Source of the DNA: a virus
Length of the DNA: 58,329 nucleotides
IMG/VR virus record: IMGVR_UViG_3300027833_000059
Location: 1-58,329 of that record
Strand: one strand, 5' to 3'
Made by a program: the position numbers and the translations under genes. A model generated the notes under the pieces. That model worked only from the letters and a program-made list of their open reading frames with translations, was not told the origin of the DNA and did not search any database. Each line of letters opens with the position of its first letter. The stretch's first letter is position 1. Of this stretch, positions 1 through 8,999 are shown in pieces.

Positions 1-697
1 CGATTTCATACATAACACCATCTTCTTCATCTTCCATTTCTGGTTCCATGTCCATTTCTGGTTCCATATCCATTTCTGGTTCCATATCCATTTCTGGTTC
101 CATGTCCATTTCTGGTTCCATGTCCATTTCTGGTTCCATGTCCATTTCTGGTTCCATGTCCATTTCTGGTTCAGAACTGTTAGTGTTATTTTTAATCACA
201 AATTCTCCTGGTTCGTTTACCTTAAGGGTAACATCACCACTAGCATCGTCGATTACAACTTCGATTTCATCATCACCAGTTAACTTTTTGTAAACTGCCA
301 TAACGTTCTCATCAGATTCTCCAGTCATATCCATTTCGTACTCGTCTCCTGATACTTCAGTATCCATTCCAACTTCGTAATCACCAGTTAGGTCATCACC
401 TTCTACTGAGTCTTCAACTTCAATTTCCTCTTCAGCACTAACTTCTTCGTCTTCTACTTCATTAGCTTCATCACTAACTTCAGTATCATCAGATTCCATT
501 TCGTTACTTTCAACATCTTCATCTTCGATGTCTTCTTCTAAATAATCACCTTCTTCCAAAGATTCTTTCAGTACTCCATCAATTTCTTCTATAGCTACGC
601 TACGAAGTATTTCTTGTGTATTGGCATCAAGGGCCTCTTTAATTCTTTTAATATCTAAAAGAGAGTCCTCTAAAATTGATTTTTTCTTATCAGCCAT
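1..697 (-). CDS. Acidic prohead scaffold/core-like protein (partial, runs off the left edge)
   Basis: The first 232 codons are visible, starting at ATG 697; the C-terminus lies outside the window. The protein begins MADKKKSILEDSLLDIKR, is then dominated by Glu/Asp, and near the visible end carries eight copies of the hexapeptide EPEMDM. A very acidic, low-complexity protein directly after the prohead protease occupies the place of the T4 gp22 scaffold (T4 order 20-67-68-21-22-23), so a scaffold or core role inside the prohead is inferred from position and composition, not homology. The major capsid gene would be expected just beyond the left edge. A late-type motif sits about 56 bp upstream. 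Alternative: an acidic virion structural protein. Confidence 0.7.
   Translation of the reverse strand, partial: MADKKKSILEDSLLDIKRIKEALDANTQEILRSVAIEEIDGVLKESLEEGDYLEEDIEDEDVESNEMESDDTEVSDEANEVEDEEVSAEEEIEVEDSVEGDDLTGDYEVGMDTEVSGDEYEMDMTGESDENVMAVYKKLTGDDEIEVVIDDASGDVTLKVNEPGEFVIKNNTNSSEPEMDMEPEMDMEPEMDMEPEMDMEPEMDMEPEMDMEPEMDMEPEMEDEEDGVMYEI
35..172 (-). repeat. 18-bp in-frame tandem repeat, 8 units
   Basis: CATTTCTGGTTC recurs exactly every 18 bp (starts 35, 53, 71, 89, 107, 125, 143, 161). Read on the minus strand each unit encodes EPEMDM in the scaffold-like gene. Units differ only at a silent-looking ATG/ATA position of the plus strand, so the array is young or being homogenised. Confidence 0.95.
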
Positions 698-752
698 TTT
701 TTTTTCTTTCTTGATTTTTTATTATTTATTCTTTGGTTATTACACCATTTGA

Positions 753-762
753 TAATAAATAT
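753..762 (-). promoter_or_regulatory. Candidate late promoter motif ATATTTATTA
   Basis: Minus-strand ATATTTATTA upstream of the scaffold-like gene. The same decamer or a one-base variant precedes many structural and middle genes, while TAnnTTTG is absent here. Confidence 0.45.
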
Positions 763-812
763 GTATTAATAACACAAAAAAACAATTTTTAATTAAAAAA
801 TATTAAAAATTG

Positions 813-1508
813 TTAATCTAGTAAAAATTTATTAATATTATCTACCATTAAGTTTTTAGTTATTTCTTTAGATTCAGTGTATTGTTTAGCTTGTTGAGGT
901 TGGTCAAACATCCAAGAACCTGGTGTACTAGGTGATGTTACAACATCCCAACAAATTATCTCAAAATCTTCTTGTACAATGTTATCACCATTGATTTCTC
1001 TTAAAGAACCAACACCTCTCGAAGAAACACCAATCATAATGTTGTTTCTAAGTAAATTAGCCACTTCATCACCCTTAGTTGAAACTATACCATAATTCAT
1101 ATAACCTGGACTCATAAGTATTTCCATTTTACCCATTAAGGTTTTTCCTTCCCACCAAGTTTCAATTATATTATGAGAAATTCTATCACCAGCAATTATT
1201 GAAGACTCTGGATGGTCTAATTCACCAATAGCCCTTCTTTGTTGGATTAATTCTTGATAGTTATTATTCTCTCTTTCTAATATATGTTTTGGATATATCC
1301 TACCGTTACGGTTTTTTACACTATGTTTTTGTAGAACAACATAGACAATGTAAGGGGCACCAACAACTGGTTGACCCTCACCTAACTTCTTAGCCTCAAC
1401 TATAAAAGCTTTATTCCTTTCATCATTAGGTGATATGTACCCAGCATCTTGTTCTATTAAAACACCGAACCCTGTTTTACCTGGTTTTATTATTTTTATA
1501 TCAGACAT
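813..1508 (-). CDS. Prohead core protease (T4 gp21-like)
   Basis: The 231-aa protein has the layout of T4-type prohead maturation proteases: KNRNGRIYP near residue 66, GELDHPES with the probable catalytic His at residue 99, WWEGK near 118, and GVSSRGVGS with the probable nucleophile Ser at 162 or 163. This family cleaves the scaffold and trims the capsid protein inside the prohead before DNA packaging. It lies between the portal region and the acidic scaffold-like gene, as in T4. ATG 1508 is chosen because it is the first Met and is preceded 14 bp away by a late-type motif. Length fits the family. Confidence 0.93.
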   Translation of the reverse strand: MSDIKIIKPGKTGFGVLIEQDAGYISPNDERNKAFIVEAKKLGEGQPVVGAPYIVYVVLQKHSVKNRNGRIYPKHILERENNNYQELIQQRRAIGELDHPESSIIAGDRISHNIIETWWEGKTLMGKMEILMSPGYMNYGIVSTKGDEVANLLRNNIMIGVSSRGVGSLREINGDNIVQEDFEIICWDVVTSPSTPGSWMFDQPQQAKQYTESKEITKNLMVDNINKFLLD

Positions 1509-1521
1509 ATTAAATATTTAT

Positions 1522-1531
1522 TAATAAATAC
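1522..1531 (-). promoter_or_regulatory. Candidate late promoter motif (GTATTTATTA variant)
   Basis: Minus-strand GTATTTATTA followed by an AT-rich stretch, 14 bp before the protease ATG. One base differs from the common ATATTTATTA. Confidence 0.4.
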
Positions 1532-1548
1532 ATCTAGGATATAAAAAA

Positions 1549-1568
1549 AACCTTGGATTACCAAGGTT
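1549..1568 (-). terminator. Intrinsic terminator
   Basis: Stem AACCTTGG/CCAAGGTT with an ATTA loop; on the minus strand it is followed by eight T. It closes the unit 3204-1578 before the protease gene. Confidence 0.85.
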
Positions 1569-1577
1569 TTAGTTTAT

Positions 1578-2018
1578 TTATTTTTTAACTTTATAAAATT
1601 TAAAGAATTTACTTTCATTTAATACTGATGTTATAATTTCATCGAGTATGTTATTTAAACTATCTTGTATTATCTTTTCCTGAATTTTAAATTTATGGTT
1701 TTGAAATAAAGTTATTTCACAATTCATATAACTTCGTTTACCATATGTTAATCCAGATTCTCTCATATCAAAGTCAACAATACTTCTATTAACATTGAAT
1801 AAGTGTTTATCTAATGTGTTAAATAGTCTATTCTTAATTCTTTTATTAAAATCTTTTATTACTTTTTTATAATTAACATCCTTTGAAATTAAAGGGTCTG
1901 CCCACCCAGAAATGGTTAAGTAAATTGACTTAGCGTTTTTATTATCTACTGTACCAGAAACTATGTTAAAATTATTAAAGTTATTAATCATTATTTGTTT
2001 ACCTTTTTTTGCTATCAT
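1578..2018 (-). CDS. Hypothetical protein in the head-gene block
   Basis: A 146-aa basic protein with no recognised domain; it contains a mid-region SGWADPL and a Lys-rich C-terminus (FFKFYKVKK). ATG 2018 is the first start; the internal ATG at 1991 (MINNFNN) is an alternative. It is the last gene of the unit beginning at 3204 and is followed by a strong terminator. Its place between portal and protease matches the small head genes 67/68 of T4, but no sequence similarity is claimed. Confidence 0.75.
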   Translation of the reverse strand: MIAKKGKQIMINNFNNFNIVSGTVDNKNAKSIYLTISGWADPLISKDVNYKKVIKDFNKRIKNRLFNTLDKHLFNVNRSIVDFDMRESGLTYGKRSYMNCEITLFQNHKFKIQEKIIQDSLNNILDEIITSVLNESKFFKFYKVKK

Positions 2019-2069
2019 ATAATTATATTTGTTTAAATATAATTATTTTTTTAAGATAAGTCAAATAAT

Positions 2070-2402
2070 TTATTTATTTAACGCAACAAAAATAGCAAAT
2101 GCTATTTGTACGACAGCCCATACTGTTGTTGCTACTGTTTTAAATGTGTTTAATTTTATAACATCTGATTTTAAATCTTTTAGTGTGTTTGGACTAGCAA
2201 CATCTTCCATGTATCTTTTCCATTTTAAAACTGATTCCATTTCTTTCTCAACAGCTTCAAACCTACTAAATTTCATATTTATTTCTGATAAAATTAGTAA
2301 TGTTTTTTCATCATTTTCGTTAAGTCTTTCTAATTCAGATATAACTAATTTTGAGTATTCGTTCCACCCATCTTGTTCGTCTGGTCTTTTCTCTATCGCC
2401 AT
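2070..2402 (-). CDS. Small coiled-coil protein with C-terminal membrane anchor
   Basis: 110 aa. Residues about 15-75 are heptad-like and charged (SELERLNENDEKTLLILSEI), and the last 22 residues form one hydrophobic segment (VWAVVQIAFAIFVAL) ending in NK. Coiled coil plus C-terminal membrane helix is the layout of XhlA-type phage proteins and some lysis helpers, but it lies among head genes, so a morphogenesis role is as likely. It starts 4 bp after the stop of the 2407-3204 gene, so the two are co-transcribed. Confidence 0.75.
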   Translation of the reverse strand: MAIEKRPDEQDGWNEYSKLVISELERLNENDEKTLLILSEINMKFSRFEAVEKEMESVLKWKRYMEDVASPNTLKDLKSDVIKLNTFKTVATTVWAVVQIAFAIFVALNK

Positions 2403-2406
2403 TACT

Positions 2407-3204
2407 TTATTGTTTTAAATCTTTTTTTAAGTTTAATATTTTTGTTATATCCTTTATAAATTTATCATCATTATATTCTCTACGTAATAAGTTATCCTTA
2501 GCCGCTAATAAACTTTCTTTAACTAATAAATCAGATGATACTAAAGTCTCATCAATCAGTGTGATACAATCTCTAATTGTATCTTTATAAAACTCTTCTT
2601 TTTCTTCTGATGTTGATTCAACAACAAGGTTAACTACTTTTAATTCAGACTCATTTAAATCTTTATATTTTTCGTTAAATTTTTCTACAAATACTGATGT
2701 TATCATACTATTAGGTACATTTAATCCTTCTGAAATATTATCATTGGATTTAGGTTTCTTACCCTTAATGTATTCACTAACTCTATAAGTAGCATCAACA
2801 ATGTCGTTAATGGTGTTAGCTTTTCTTTTAGTTAAAATTAATTTTGATATATCTTCATGCAATGCTTTTAACTTCTCATTACTACCATATATATCACCAA
2901 ACTCTTTACCTGAAAGATATCCTTCAAATAAAGAGTTATTAGCTTTTTCTATTTCTTTTGTAGAGTATTTATCCATTAAAGAAATATTCTCTTTAATCAA
3001 TTCAATAATCTTAGTTTCATTTTCTTCCACCATATCCTCAATATTTTTATAAATTAAAAATTGAGTACTTAGGATTTTATTTTCTTTAATTTGCTTAACA
3101 TAACCTTTAAATAAAGTTTTACCTTCATTTTTTTTAAGGGTTATACTTTCAGATAAAAGAATGTTAAAACTATTTTTTATTTTTCCAAAGTTTTTCATAA
3201 TCAA
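2407..3204 (-). CDS. Hypothetical head-region protein
   Basis: 265 aa, Lys/Glu-rich and predicted mostly helical, beginning MIMKNFGKIKNSFNILLSES; ATG 3198 (third codon) is an equally good start. No family recognised. A late-type motif lies 9 bp upstream, and it heads a three-gene unit (3204 to 1578) directly downstream of the portal. Possibly an accessory head or neck protein by position only. Confidence 0.75.
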   Translation of the reverse strand: MIMKNFGKIKNSFNILLSESITLKKNEGKTLFKGYVKQIKENKILSTQFLIYKNIEDMVEENETKIIELIKENISLMDKYSTKEIEKANNSLFEGYLSGKEFGDIYGSNEKLKALHEDISKLILTKRKANTINDIVDATYRVSEYIKGKKPKSNDNISEGLNVPNSMITSVFVEKFNEKYKDLNESELKVVNLVVESTSEEKEEFYKDTIRDCITLIDETLVSSDLLVKESLLAAKDNLLRREYNDDKFIKDITKILNLKKDLKQ

Positions 3205-3212
3205 ACATTTAT

Positions 3213-3222
3213 TAATAAATAT
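3213..3222 (-). promoter_or_regulatory. Candidate late promoter motif ATATTTATTA
   Basis: Exact minus-strand ATATTTATTA, 9 bp before the ATG of the 265-aa gene and just after the portal stop. Confidence 0.45.
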
Positions 3223-3242
3223 GTTTGTACTAATGAAAAGTC

Positions 3243-5243
3243 CTATTCATCTAAGATATTATCTATATCTTTAATCATCTCATTAATGGTATCATTAATT
3301 TTAAAATTCTTATTAGTTAACTTAACACGCTCATTCATAATTTCTTTAGGGGTTGGTTTAATTGAACCTATTAGATTATCCATCCTATTAACCTTAACAG
3401 TCTTATTTTTTTTAATTTTATTTTCAGTTATTATTTTACCCTTTTTCTTTATGTTTTCTTCAGTTGGTTCAGCATCACCTGAATCAAGGTCAACATCCTC
3501 ACTTCCAGCACCAAAATCATCACTTCCAGCACCAAAATCATCACCTTCTTCACCGAAATCACCATCTTCATCAGCACCTTCACCGAAATCTAAGTCACCT
3601 AGACCACCACCACCGAAGCTTCCACCAGCACCGCCAGAACCACCTTCTTCAGATTCATCTGTTTCAGAACTTTGACCACCTTCTTTAGCCACTTCAATAT
3701 CACCATAAACTCTATCAACTTGGTCAAACACTCCTGTATGTTTAATAACATTTGTTGTATTTTCTAATTCAGCTGATGCAGCTTTTTCCATTCTTTGTTC
3801 AAGTAAATCTTGTTTAATCTCATCATCCGACCAATTCAATATTTCCCTTTTAGCTCTAGTCATTGACATTGGTGCAAAACCATTACCAGCATCAGATACG
3901 GCATCCTTAAATAACGTAATTTTAGCTTGTAATAACTCATTCTTCATAGTTTCAGCTTGAGTAGATGGGTTATTCAATGTTAATGTAAAATTACTTAATT
4001 CATCTTCTAATCCAAGTAAAACTAAGTGTAATATAGCAATTTTATTTAACTCTTGAATCATAGCTTGTTGAATCCTATTTATGGTCCTACTAAATCTAAC
4101 ATCTTGTAAAGCTAAATTCTTTCCGTCACCCATAGCATCTTCAAAACCTAAGAAAGATTTAGGAACCCTTAACGCTGTAAATAGTTTTCTTTGTAAGTAT
4201 TCTATATCAGCAATTTGGTCTAAGTTTTGAGCTCCAGGTAGTGTATCAATTGGGTTTGGTGCATCTTCATTCCTAACTGGTATAAAGAAATCTTGGTCAT
4301 TAGCCATTTGATTATATTTTAAATCTATTTGACCTGTTTGAGGGTCTATGATTGGCATCCTTTTAAATCTATTAGCTATCTCATCAACATAAGCTGGTAC
4401 GTCATCGTCATTTATGTTACCAACATAAATCTTATAAACTCTTCTTTCAGGTGCTCTAGTAATACGGTAAATTAACATAGCATCCTCAGATAACAATAAT
4501 TGTTTCCATATTCTTCTACCTTTTTCTAATACTGATGTACCATAAGGTAATCTCCTATCATCACCAAGTAATCTAAAGTGTGCTACTTGCCAAGATTTAA
4601 ATTCAATATCTTTTCCTCTCCACCAAAATGTAACTTTATTATCTTCGTCTTCATTATTTACACCAATAACTCTATTGTATAAATCACCTTCTTTACGTTC
4701 TATTTCAAAATTAGGCATTTGTCTAGCACCTATAATACCAGCTTTATCATCTAGGTTAAGAAATACAAAATTATCACCGTACTTACAAGTGTTTCTTACC
4801 CACATTGGTAAAGTTGTGTGTATGTCTAACCTATTAAAAAATAAATCTTCTAAAATTGTTTTAACTCTCTTTGAATCTGAATAAACATTAAGAACCCTAC
4901 CCTTATCATTTGTAGTGGTAGATTCCTCCATCATTATATCCAAAGCGGCAGAAATTTCTGGATAAAACTCCATAGTTTCAAAATCAGAATATGACCCAAT
5001 ACGAGTAGTTTCATAATGTATTGATTTTTGAAACATTTCTCCATCAACCTTTCGCCACATCCCACCAATGTATTTATTTTGTTGGGCTTGTAATTTTGCT
5101 GTTTCATACTCCTGTTTATCTTTAGTTTTTATTAACGCATCGTTACCAATACTATATCTATTAGTACTATTCTTAGGTACATTAACACCATCTGGTGAAA
5201 ATATATTATTTAACCTTTGAAATACTGTTTGTTTTTTATTCAT
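3243..5243 (-). CDS. Portal protein (T4 gp20-like)
   Basis: 666 aa. The portal is the dodecameric vertex ring through which DNA enters and leaves the head and on which the terminase docks. Recognised from the gp20-type N-terminal and central blocks: RIGSYSDFETMEFYPEISAALDIMMEEST near residue 80, RRVYKIYVGNI in the clip region, and LRVPKSFLGFEDAMGDGKNLALQDVRF. It is longer than T4 gp20 (about 520 aa) because residues about 520-600 are a Gly/Asp/Glu-rich linker (GGSGGAGGSFGGGG, then DDFGAGSDDFGAGSEDV) before a basic tail. The terminase gene lies upstream and the protease downstream, as in T4-like phages. Confidence 0.93.
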   Translation of the reverse strand: MNKKQTVFQRLNNIFSPDGVNVPKNSTNRYSIGNDALIKTKDKQEYETAKLQAQQNKYIGGMWRKVDGEMFQKSIHYETTRIGSYSDFETMEFYPEISAALDIMMEESTTTNDKGRVLNVYSDSKRVKTILEDLFFNRLDIHTTLPMWVRNTCKYGDNFVFLNLDDKAGIIGARQMPNFEIERKEGDLYNRVIGVNNEDEDNKVTFWWRGKDIEFKSWQVAHFRLLGDDRRLPYGTSVLEKGRRIWKQLLLSEDAMLIYRITRAPERRVYKIYVGNINDDDVPAYVDEIANRFKRMPIIDPQTGQIDLKYNQMANDQDFFIPVRNEDAPNPIDTLPGAQNLDQIADIEYLQRKLFTALRVPKSFLGFEDAMGDGKNLALQDVRFSRTINRIQQAMIQELNKIAILHLVLLGLEDELSNFTLTLNNPSTQAETMKNELLQAKITLFKDAVSDAGNGFAPMSMTRAKREILNWSDDEIKQDLLEQRMEKAASAELENTTNVIKHTGVFDQVDRVYGDIEVAKEGGQSSETDESEEGGSGGAGGSFGGGGLGDLDFGEGADEDGDFGEEGDDFGAGSDDFGAGSEDVDLDSGDAEPTEENIKKKGKIITENKIKKNKTVKVNRMDNLIGSIKPTPKEIMNERVKLTNKNFKINDTINEMIKDIDNILDE

Positions 5244-5289
5244 AATACTTTTTTTTAAGTATAATCATTTATCTTTAAATAATCAATGA

Positions 5290-5541
5290 TTATTTTACAT
5301 AATCACACTGAACGTATGCTAATTTTTTTATTTGTCCAGCCTCAACCACAACAACATAACTATAAGTTGATATAAAATCATTACCTTGTTCACCTAAAGG
5401 TGTTACACAAAAATATTGGCTAATAGTTTTATTACTTTTTCTCTTTTTTTTATCCGCTTCACCTGGAGACCATTTATAAGTACCACCACCCTTTTGTGAA
5501 CCATTTTTTCTAACAAATACATTCTTTCCTTTTAACCCCAT
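5290..5541 (-). CDS. Hypothetical small protein between terminase and portal
   Basis: 83 aa, basic N-terminal half (KGKNVFVRKNGSQKGGG, then KKKRKSNKT) and a beta-like C-terminal half with two Cys. No family recognised. It starts 22 bp after the terminase stop and ends 47 bp before the portal, so it is probably expressed with both. Confidence 0.7.
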   Translation of the reverse strand: MGLKGKNVFVRKNGSQKGGGTYKWSPGEADKKKRKSNKTISQYFCVTPLGEQGNDFISTYSYVVVVEAGQIKKLAYVQCDYVK

Positions 5542-5562
5542 ATCACTATTTTTATTTTATAA

Positions 5563-7353
5563 TTATTTACTACCACTGAATAACCACAAGAAATCACCGT
5601 TAGGGTCTTGCATATTTTTAGATATTCTACTATTAAATTTTGGTTTAGGTTGTAATTTTTTATCCTTACTAACAAAACCTGTTTCATAATTATCACTTGT
5701 ATCACGACTAGTCGTACCTACTTTCCAACTAGATAAAATAGCCTTAGTTTGATTATTAACTTTTTGTAATTTTTTAAATGAATGTTCTAACACCCAAAGA
5801 GGCATAGCTAATGCCATTAATAAATCATCATGGAACCCCTCAGCATGGTCTGGTCTACCATTCTTATAAACAAATGTTTTCATCTCACCAGTCATCCTAC
5901 TAGACCTTATTTTAATACCATTAGTTCTAATCATAAACTCTAAGTGGGATATCATTGTGATTCTAACACCGTTAGCGTGAAATCCAGGAGTTTTGTTATT
6001 TTTATTGTGAAACTCTAATTGGGCTTTTTTACTATTAAGTATTTTACCTTTTGGTTCATCGTAATATAAATTTGGGTAACCTAATTCAATTAATTTTAAA
6101 ACGGTAGCGACACCCATACCACCAGTAACATCAACAACCATAAGTGCATTGTATAAAACACCGTATTTATTGGCAATCTCACCTAACTTATCAGGTGGAC
6201 ACTTACCTTTGAACTCCATAACTTGTTCCATTGTGGTGAAATCTATAACGACAATAGTTGAACTATCTTTTCCATCACCTCTAGCGACATCAACACCCAT
6301 TATATACTCATGACCTTGTTCGGGTTGTTTCCAAATCCAGAATTCCTTTTCTCGACCATCAATCCACATAGGTTCTTTAACATTATTTTTTTCATGGAAA
6401 ACAATATCCTCATCAGCAATAACATTACCACCAGAACCTAAGAAAGATACATCTAACTCTTGTGCAATCTTCCTAGCGTTATTATTTAAGTTCATACACA
6501 TTCCCTCATACCAAGAAGATGTTGCTTTAAATCCAGCCTCAATCATTTTTTGATAATTGTCAACTATAAATTCAACCTCTTCGACTTGCTCACAAATCTC
6601 ACCTGTACTATCCTTTTTAATCCACCTTAAATCTTTATTATATCTAGGGTCTTCATACCACTTCATTTCAATTATATTGTAAGTGTTCTCACCGTCTTTA
6701 GATTGTTTATAAGTTTGATGGTATAGTGGGTCCATACCATTAGGTGTAGAAATAAGCATAACTCTACCACCCGTAGCACATGATGACATTGCAGCCGCAT
6801 AAACAGCATCCCCATTATCAATAAAGGCTGCCTCATCAAATATTAAGTATGTTGGTGTATAACCCCTAAGTGCATCTTCAGATGTAGCTACCGCAATTAT
6901 TTGAGTTCCATTGGGTAATTCAAGTTCAATCTTAGAATCACTTACAAATATGTTTTTAGCTAAATTTTCTTTACTACCATAATATTCTGGCCCCCAAAAC
7001 CATCTAGGTAATTGTAAAACGTAATCCTTAATACCCTTTAGGAATTTCTTTGCCAATGTTAATTTATTCGCAATTACTAATATTGTTTCAGGACTATCTT
7101 TGTCAGCCAATGCTGCCTTAATAGCCATATAAGCTTGTGTTGTGGTTGAAATACCAGCTTGCCTAGGTTTTGTAACTAAATTATAAGGATATTTTTCATA
7201 AGCCCTTACAATCTCCTTTTGTCTAGGGAATAAGTTAAAAGGTACAAAACCACCTTGTGTTAAATCCTTAGTTTGTAAGTAAGTACCTATTGCATAAATT
7301 GGGTCTTCTAAACACTTACCATATTCTGTTAATATTTCTAAATTTGTTAACAT
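5563..7353 (-). CDS. Terminase large subunit (T4 gp17-like)
   Basis: The 596-aa packaging motor couples ATP hydrolysis to DNA translocation and cuts the concatemer. ATPase domain: Walker A-like KPRQAGIST at 62-70, Walker B YLIFDEA at 169-175, motif III STPNG near 202. Nuclease domain, RNase H-like: GVDVARGDGKD at 353-363 and VVDVTGGMG at about 406-414 carry two acidic positions, and FHDDLLMALAM near the C-terminus carries the third. Length is close to T4 gp17 (610). No small terminase subunit was recognised. An ATATTTATAT variant of the late motif precedes the ATG by 9 bp. Confidence 0.96.
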   Translation of the reverse strand: MLTNLEILTEYGKCLEDPIYAIGTYLQTKDLTQGGFVPFNLFPRQKEIVRAYEKYPYNLVTKPRQAGISTTTQAYMAIKAALADKDSPETILVIANKLTLAKKFLKGIKDYVLQLPRWFWGPEYYGSKENLAKNIFVSDSKIELELPNGTQIIAVATSEDALRGYTPTYLIFDEAAFIDNGDAVYAAAMSSCATGGRVMLISTPNGMDPLYHQTYKQSKDGENTYNIIEMKWYEDPRYNKDLRWIKKDSTGEICEQVEEVEFIVDNYQKMIEAGFKATSSWYEGMCMNLNNNARKIAQELDVSFLGSGGNVIADEDIVFHEKNNVKEPMWIDGREKEFWIWKQPEQGHEYIMGVDVARGDGKDSSTIVVIDFTTMEQVMEFKGKCPPDKLGEIANKYGVLYNALMVVDVTGGMGVATVLKLIELGYPNLYYDEPKGKILNSKKAQLEFHNKNNKTPGFHANGVRITMISHLEFMIRTNGIKIRSSRMTGEMKTFVYKNGRPDHAEGFHDDLLMALAMPLWVLEHSFKKLQKVNNQTKAILSSWKVGTTSRDTSDNYETGFVSKDKKLQPKPKFNSRISKNMQDPNGDFLWLFSGSK

Positions 7354-7361
7354 TCTTTTTA

Positions 7362-7371
7362 ATATAAATAT
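7362..7371 (-). promoter_or_regulatory. Candidate late promoter motif (ATATTTATAT variant)
   Basis: Minus-strand ATATTTATAT 9 bp upstream of the terminase ATG, immediately after the terminator of the previous operon. Confidence 0.4.
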
Positions 7372-7392
7372 ATAGTCACTTCATAAAACAAC

Positions 7393-7417
7393 AAAAGCCG
7401 CTAATATAGCGGCTTTT
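7393..7417 (-). terminator. Intrinsic terminator after the six-gene structural operon
   Basis: Stem AAAAGCCGCTA/TAGCGGCTTTT with an ATA loop, located between the 385-aa gene stop and the terminase start; the T-tract is short on the minus strand (TTTTGTTG). Confidence 0.8.
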
Positions 7418-7431
7418 AAAGTTATTTATGG

Positions 7432-8589
7432 TTAAGATAATAAATCCATAGCGTCAAAACAACTATCACCCATAGTTTCATTAAATTCATCTTCCTTTAT
7501 CTCTTCTTTAATCTCATATAACATTTCAGAAATCATTTCTTTACCTTTTTTAGTTTTAGCTAAAATTTCCCTCATAGTTTCATTAAATTCATTTGACGGT
7601 AGTGAAGCTAATTCAGTATAAACATGATGTTTCATATTCTTATCATCTTCTGGTATCATACTACAGAATCTTTCCCAAATTGCTGGACCTAACCTCATAT
7701 CCCAAGGTTCAGCCTTAGTAAAATCAGCGTTATTACTAACATATTCAGCTATTCTATCATCTTCTGGTCTACCATGCATTGAAAGTAATTCCATAACACC
7801 CTTACATAACTCATGTACTAATACAGGAAAAGTCATACCTTGTGCTTTAACGCTTGGTTTACCGTTACCTTCTTCATCACCAAAAACCTCAGCTTCACAC
7901 ATACCAACTTGTACGTTATCGTCAGTGTCTGGTTTTATAAAATACATATAATCACCAGCTGACATCATTTTGTTATAAGCTTGTGGTAATCTTGGATTCA
8001 TGTTAGACAAATCTTTACGAACATTATGAAACATATGTTCAAGATTACTAGCAGCACCCTTACCCATAGCATTAAGTACCCTTCTCTTTTTAACCCCAGA
8101 GTTTGCCATTTTAATCTCATCATGGTCATTAAATTCTTCATCAACCAATTCTGGACTTTCTTTTCTACTATTCTTAAGGTTTATCTTAGGTCTTAATTCA
8201 GCAGTAAAATCAATAGAACCCTCTGGTATATCAAATTCTTCAGTCACCATTTTTATGGCTAATTCCTGAAGAGCTTTTTTATTAGGACCCTCCATTTTCA
8301 TAGTACTGTTAAGTAAAGGCATTTGTTCACTCATAATATGTTCATCATCTATGATATCCATATCAAATGCTTCTCTACACTTATAAACAACATCTTTAAA
8401 TCTTTCACGCATTAACCTAACTTCATTTGTGATTATATCTTCTTCTGGAAATATACCACACTCACCTAATGAATGTCTACCATCCCTAAGTTGTTCTTCT
8501 AACTCTGGGTGTATTCTTTCTTCAATACCCTCTTGATATAAAAGGTTTTCATTAAGTAACTTTCTAGCAATATTTTTATATTTACCCAT
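7432..8589 (-). CDS. Conserved-looking phage structural-region protein
   Basis: 385 aa; function unknown. The C-terminal half contains FPVLVHELCKGVMELLSMHG (near residue 260), which resembles a helix with an HELxK motif, and an Asp/Glu-rich tail. I recall this layout from uncharacterised proteins of marine T4-like phages, which supports a virion-associated role but not an enzymatic one; the HE pair alone is not enough to call a metalloprotease. The start codon overlaps the upstream stop (TAATG), so translation is coupled. Confidence 0.8.
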   Translation of the reverse strand: MGKYKNIARKLLNENLLYQEGIEERIHPELEEQLRDGRHSLGECGIFPEEDIITNEVRLMRERFKDVVYKCREAFDMDIIDDEHIMSEQMPLLNSTMKMEGPNKKALQELAIKMVTEEFDIPEGSIDFTAELRPKINLKNSRKESPELVDEEFNDHDEIKMANSGVKKRRVLNAMGKGAASNLEHMFHNVRKDLSNMNPRLPQAYNKMMSAGDYMYFIKPDTDDNVQVGMCEAEVFGDEEGNGKPSVKAQGMTFPVLVHELCKGVMELLSMHGRPEDDRIAEYVSNNADFTKAEPWDMRLGPAIWERFCSMIPEDDKNMKHHVYTELASLPSNEFNETMREILAKTKKGKEMISEMLYEIKEEIKEDEFNETMGDSCFDAMDLLS

Positions 8590-8993
8590 TACTTTCTTAA
8601 ATTTTTAACTTTAATTACCTTAACAACTTTTCTAGATTTAGATTCTTTAACAACACTCTCAAAAGGTAAGTCAGATTTATCTGGACCCTTAGTTTTTTTC
8701 TCACCATATTTTATGGTAGCGTTATTCTTTAAAACCCCTTCTTCATCATAATTATCAACTGTACTTATTCCACTATCAATAGCCCTATTAACATTACTTT
8801 CTGAATCTTCCTTAACTGTTTCATCACCAGAAGACATAGAAGCTACAATATCTTTTGCTTTATCAGTGTCAACACCTACACTTTTTTCAACAGTATCAAC
8901 AAGATTATTAATATTCTTTTCAACTTCATTAGGGTCTAACATAGTTAAAGACTCTTTAATACTATTTTTAAAATCTTTCTTTTTAATTCTCAT
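8589..8993 (-). CDS. Hypothetical structural-operon protein
   Basis: 134 aa with a basic N-terminus (MRIKKKDFKNS), an acidic centre and a Lys/Arg-rich end (KVVKVIKVKNLRK). It lies 6 bp from the upstream gene and overlaps the next start by one base. No family recognised. Confidence 0.75.
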   Translation of the reverse strand: MRIKKKDFKNSIKESLTMLDPNEVEKNINNLVDTVEKSVGVDTDKAKDIVASMSSGDETVKEDSESNVNRAIDSGISTVDNYDEEGVLKNNATIKYGEKKTKGPDKSDLPFESVVKESKSRKVVKVIKVKNLRK

Positions 8994-8999
8994 AACTTA

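Noticed and set aside
35-172. CRISPR-like array
   Set aside because: Units are contiguous 18-mers without spacers and stay in frame in a gene.
48-293. Plus-strand 81-aa frame of Ser-Ile-Ser-Gly repeats
   Set aside because: It is the complement of the EPEMDM repeat in the scaffold-like gene, which has better context and continues well beyond the repeat.
753-762. Direct match to the T4 late promoter TATAAATA
   Set aside because: The TAAATA-like string is on the non-coding strand; on the coding strand the motif reads ATATTTATTA, so equivalence to T4 is not supported.
7432-8589. Metalloprotease call for the HELCK motif
   Set aside because: Only the HE pair is present without the second His, so a zincin active site is not supported.
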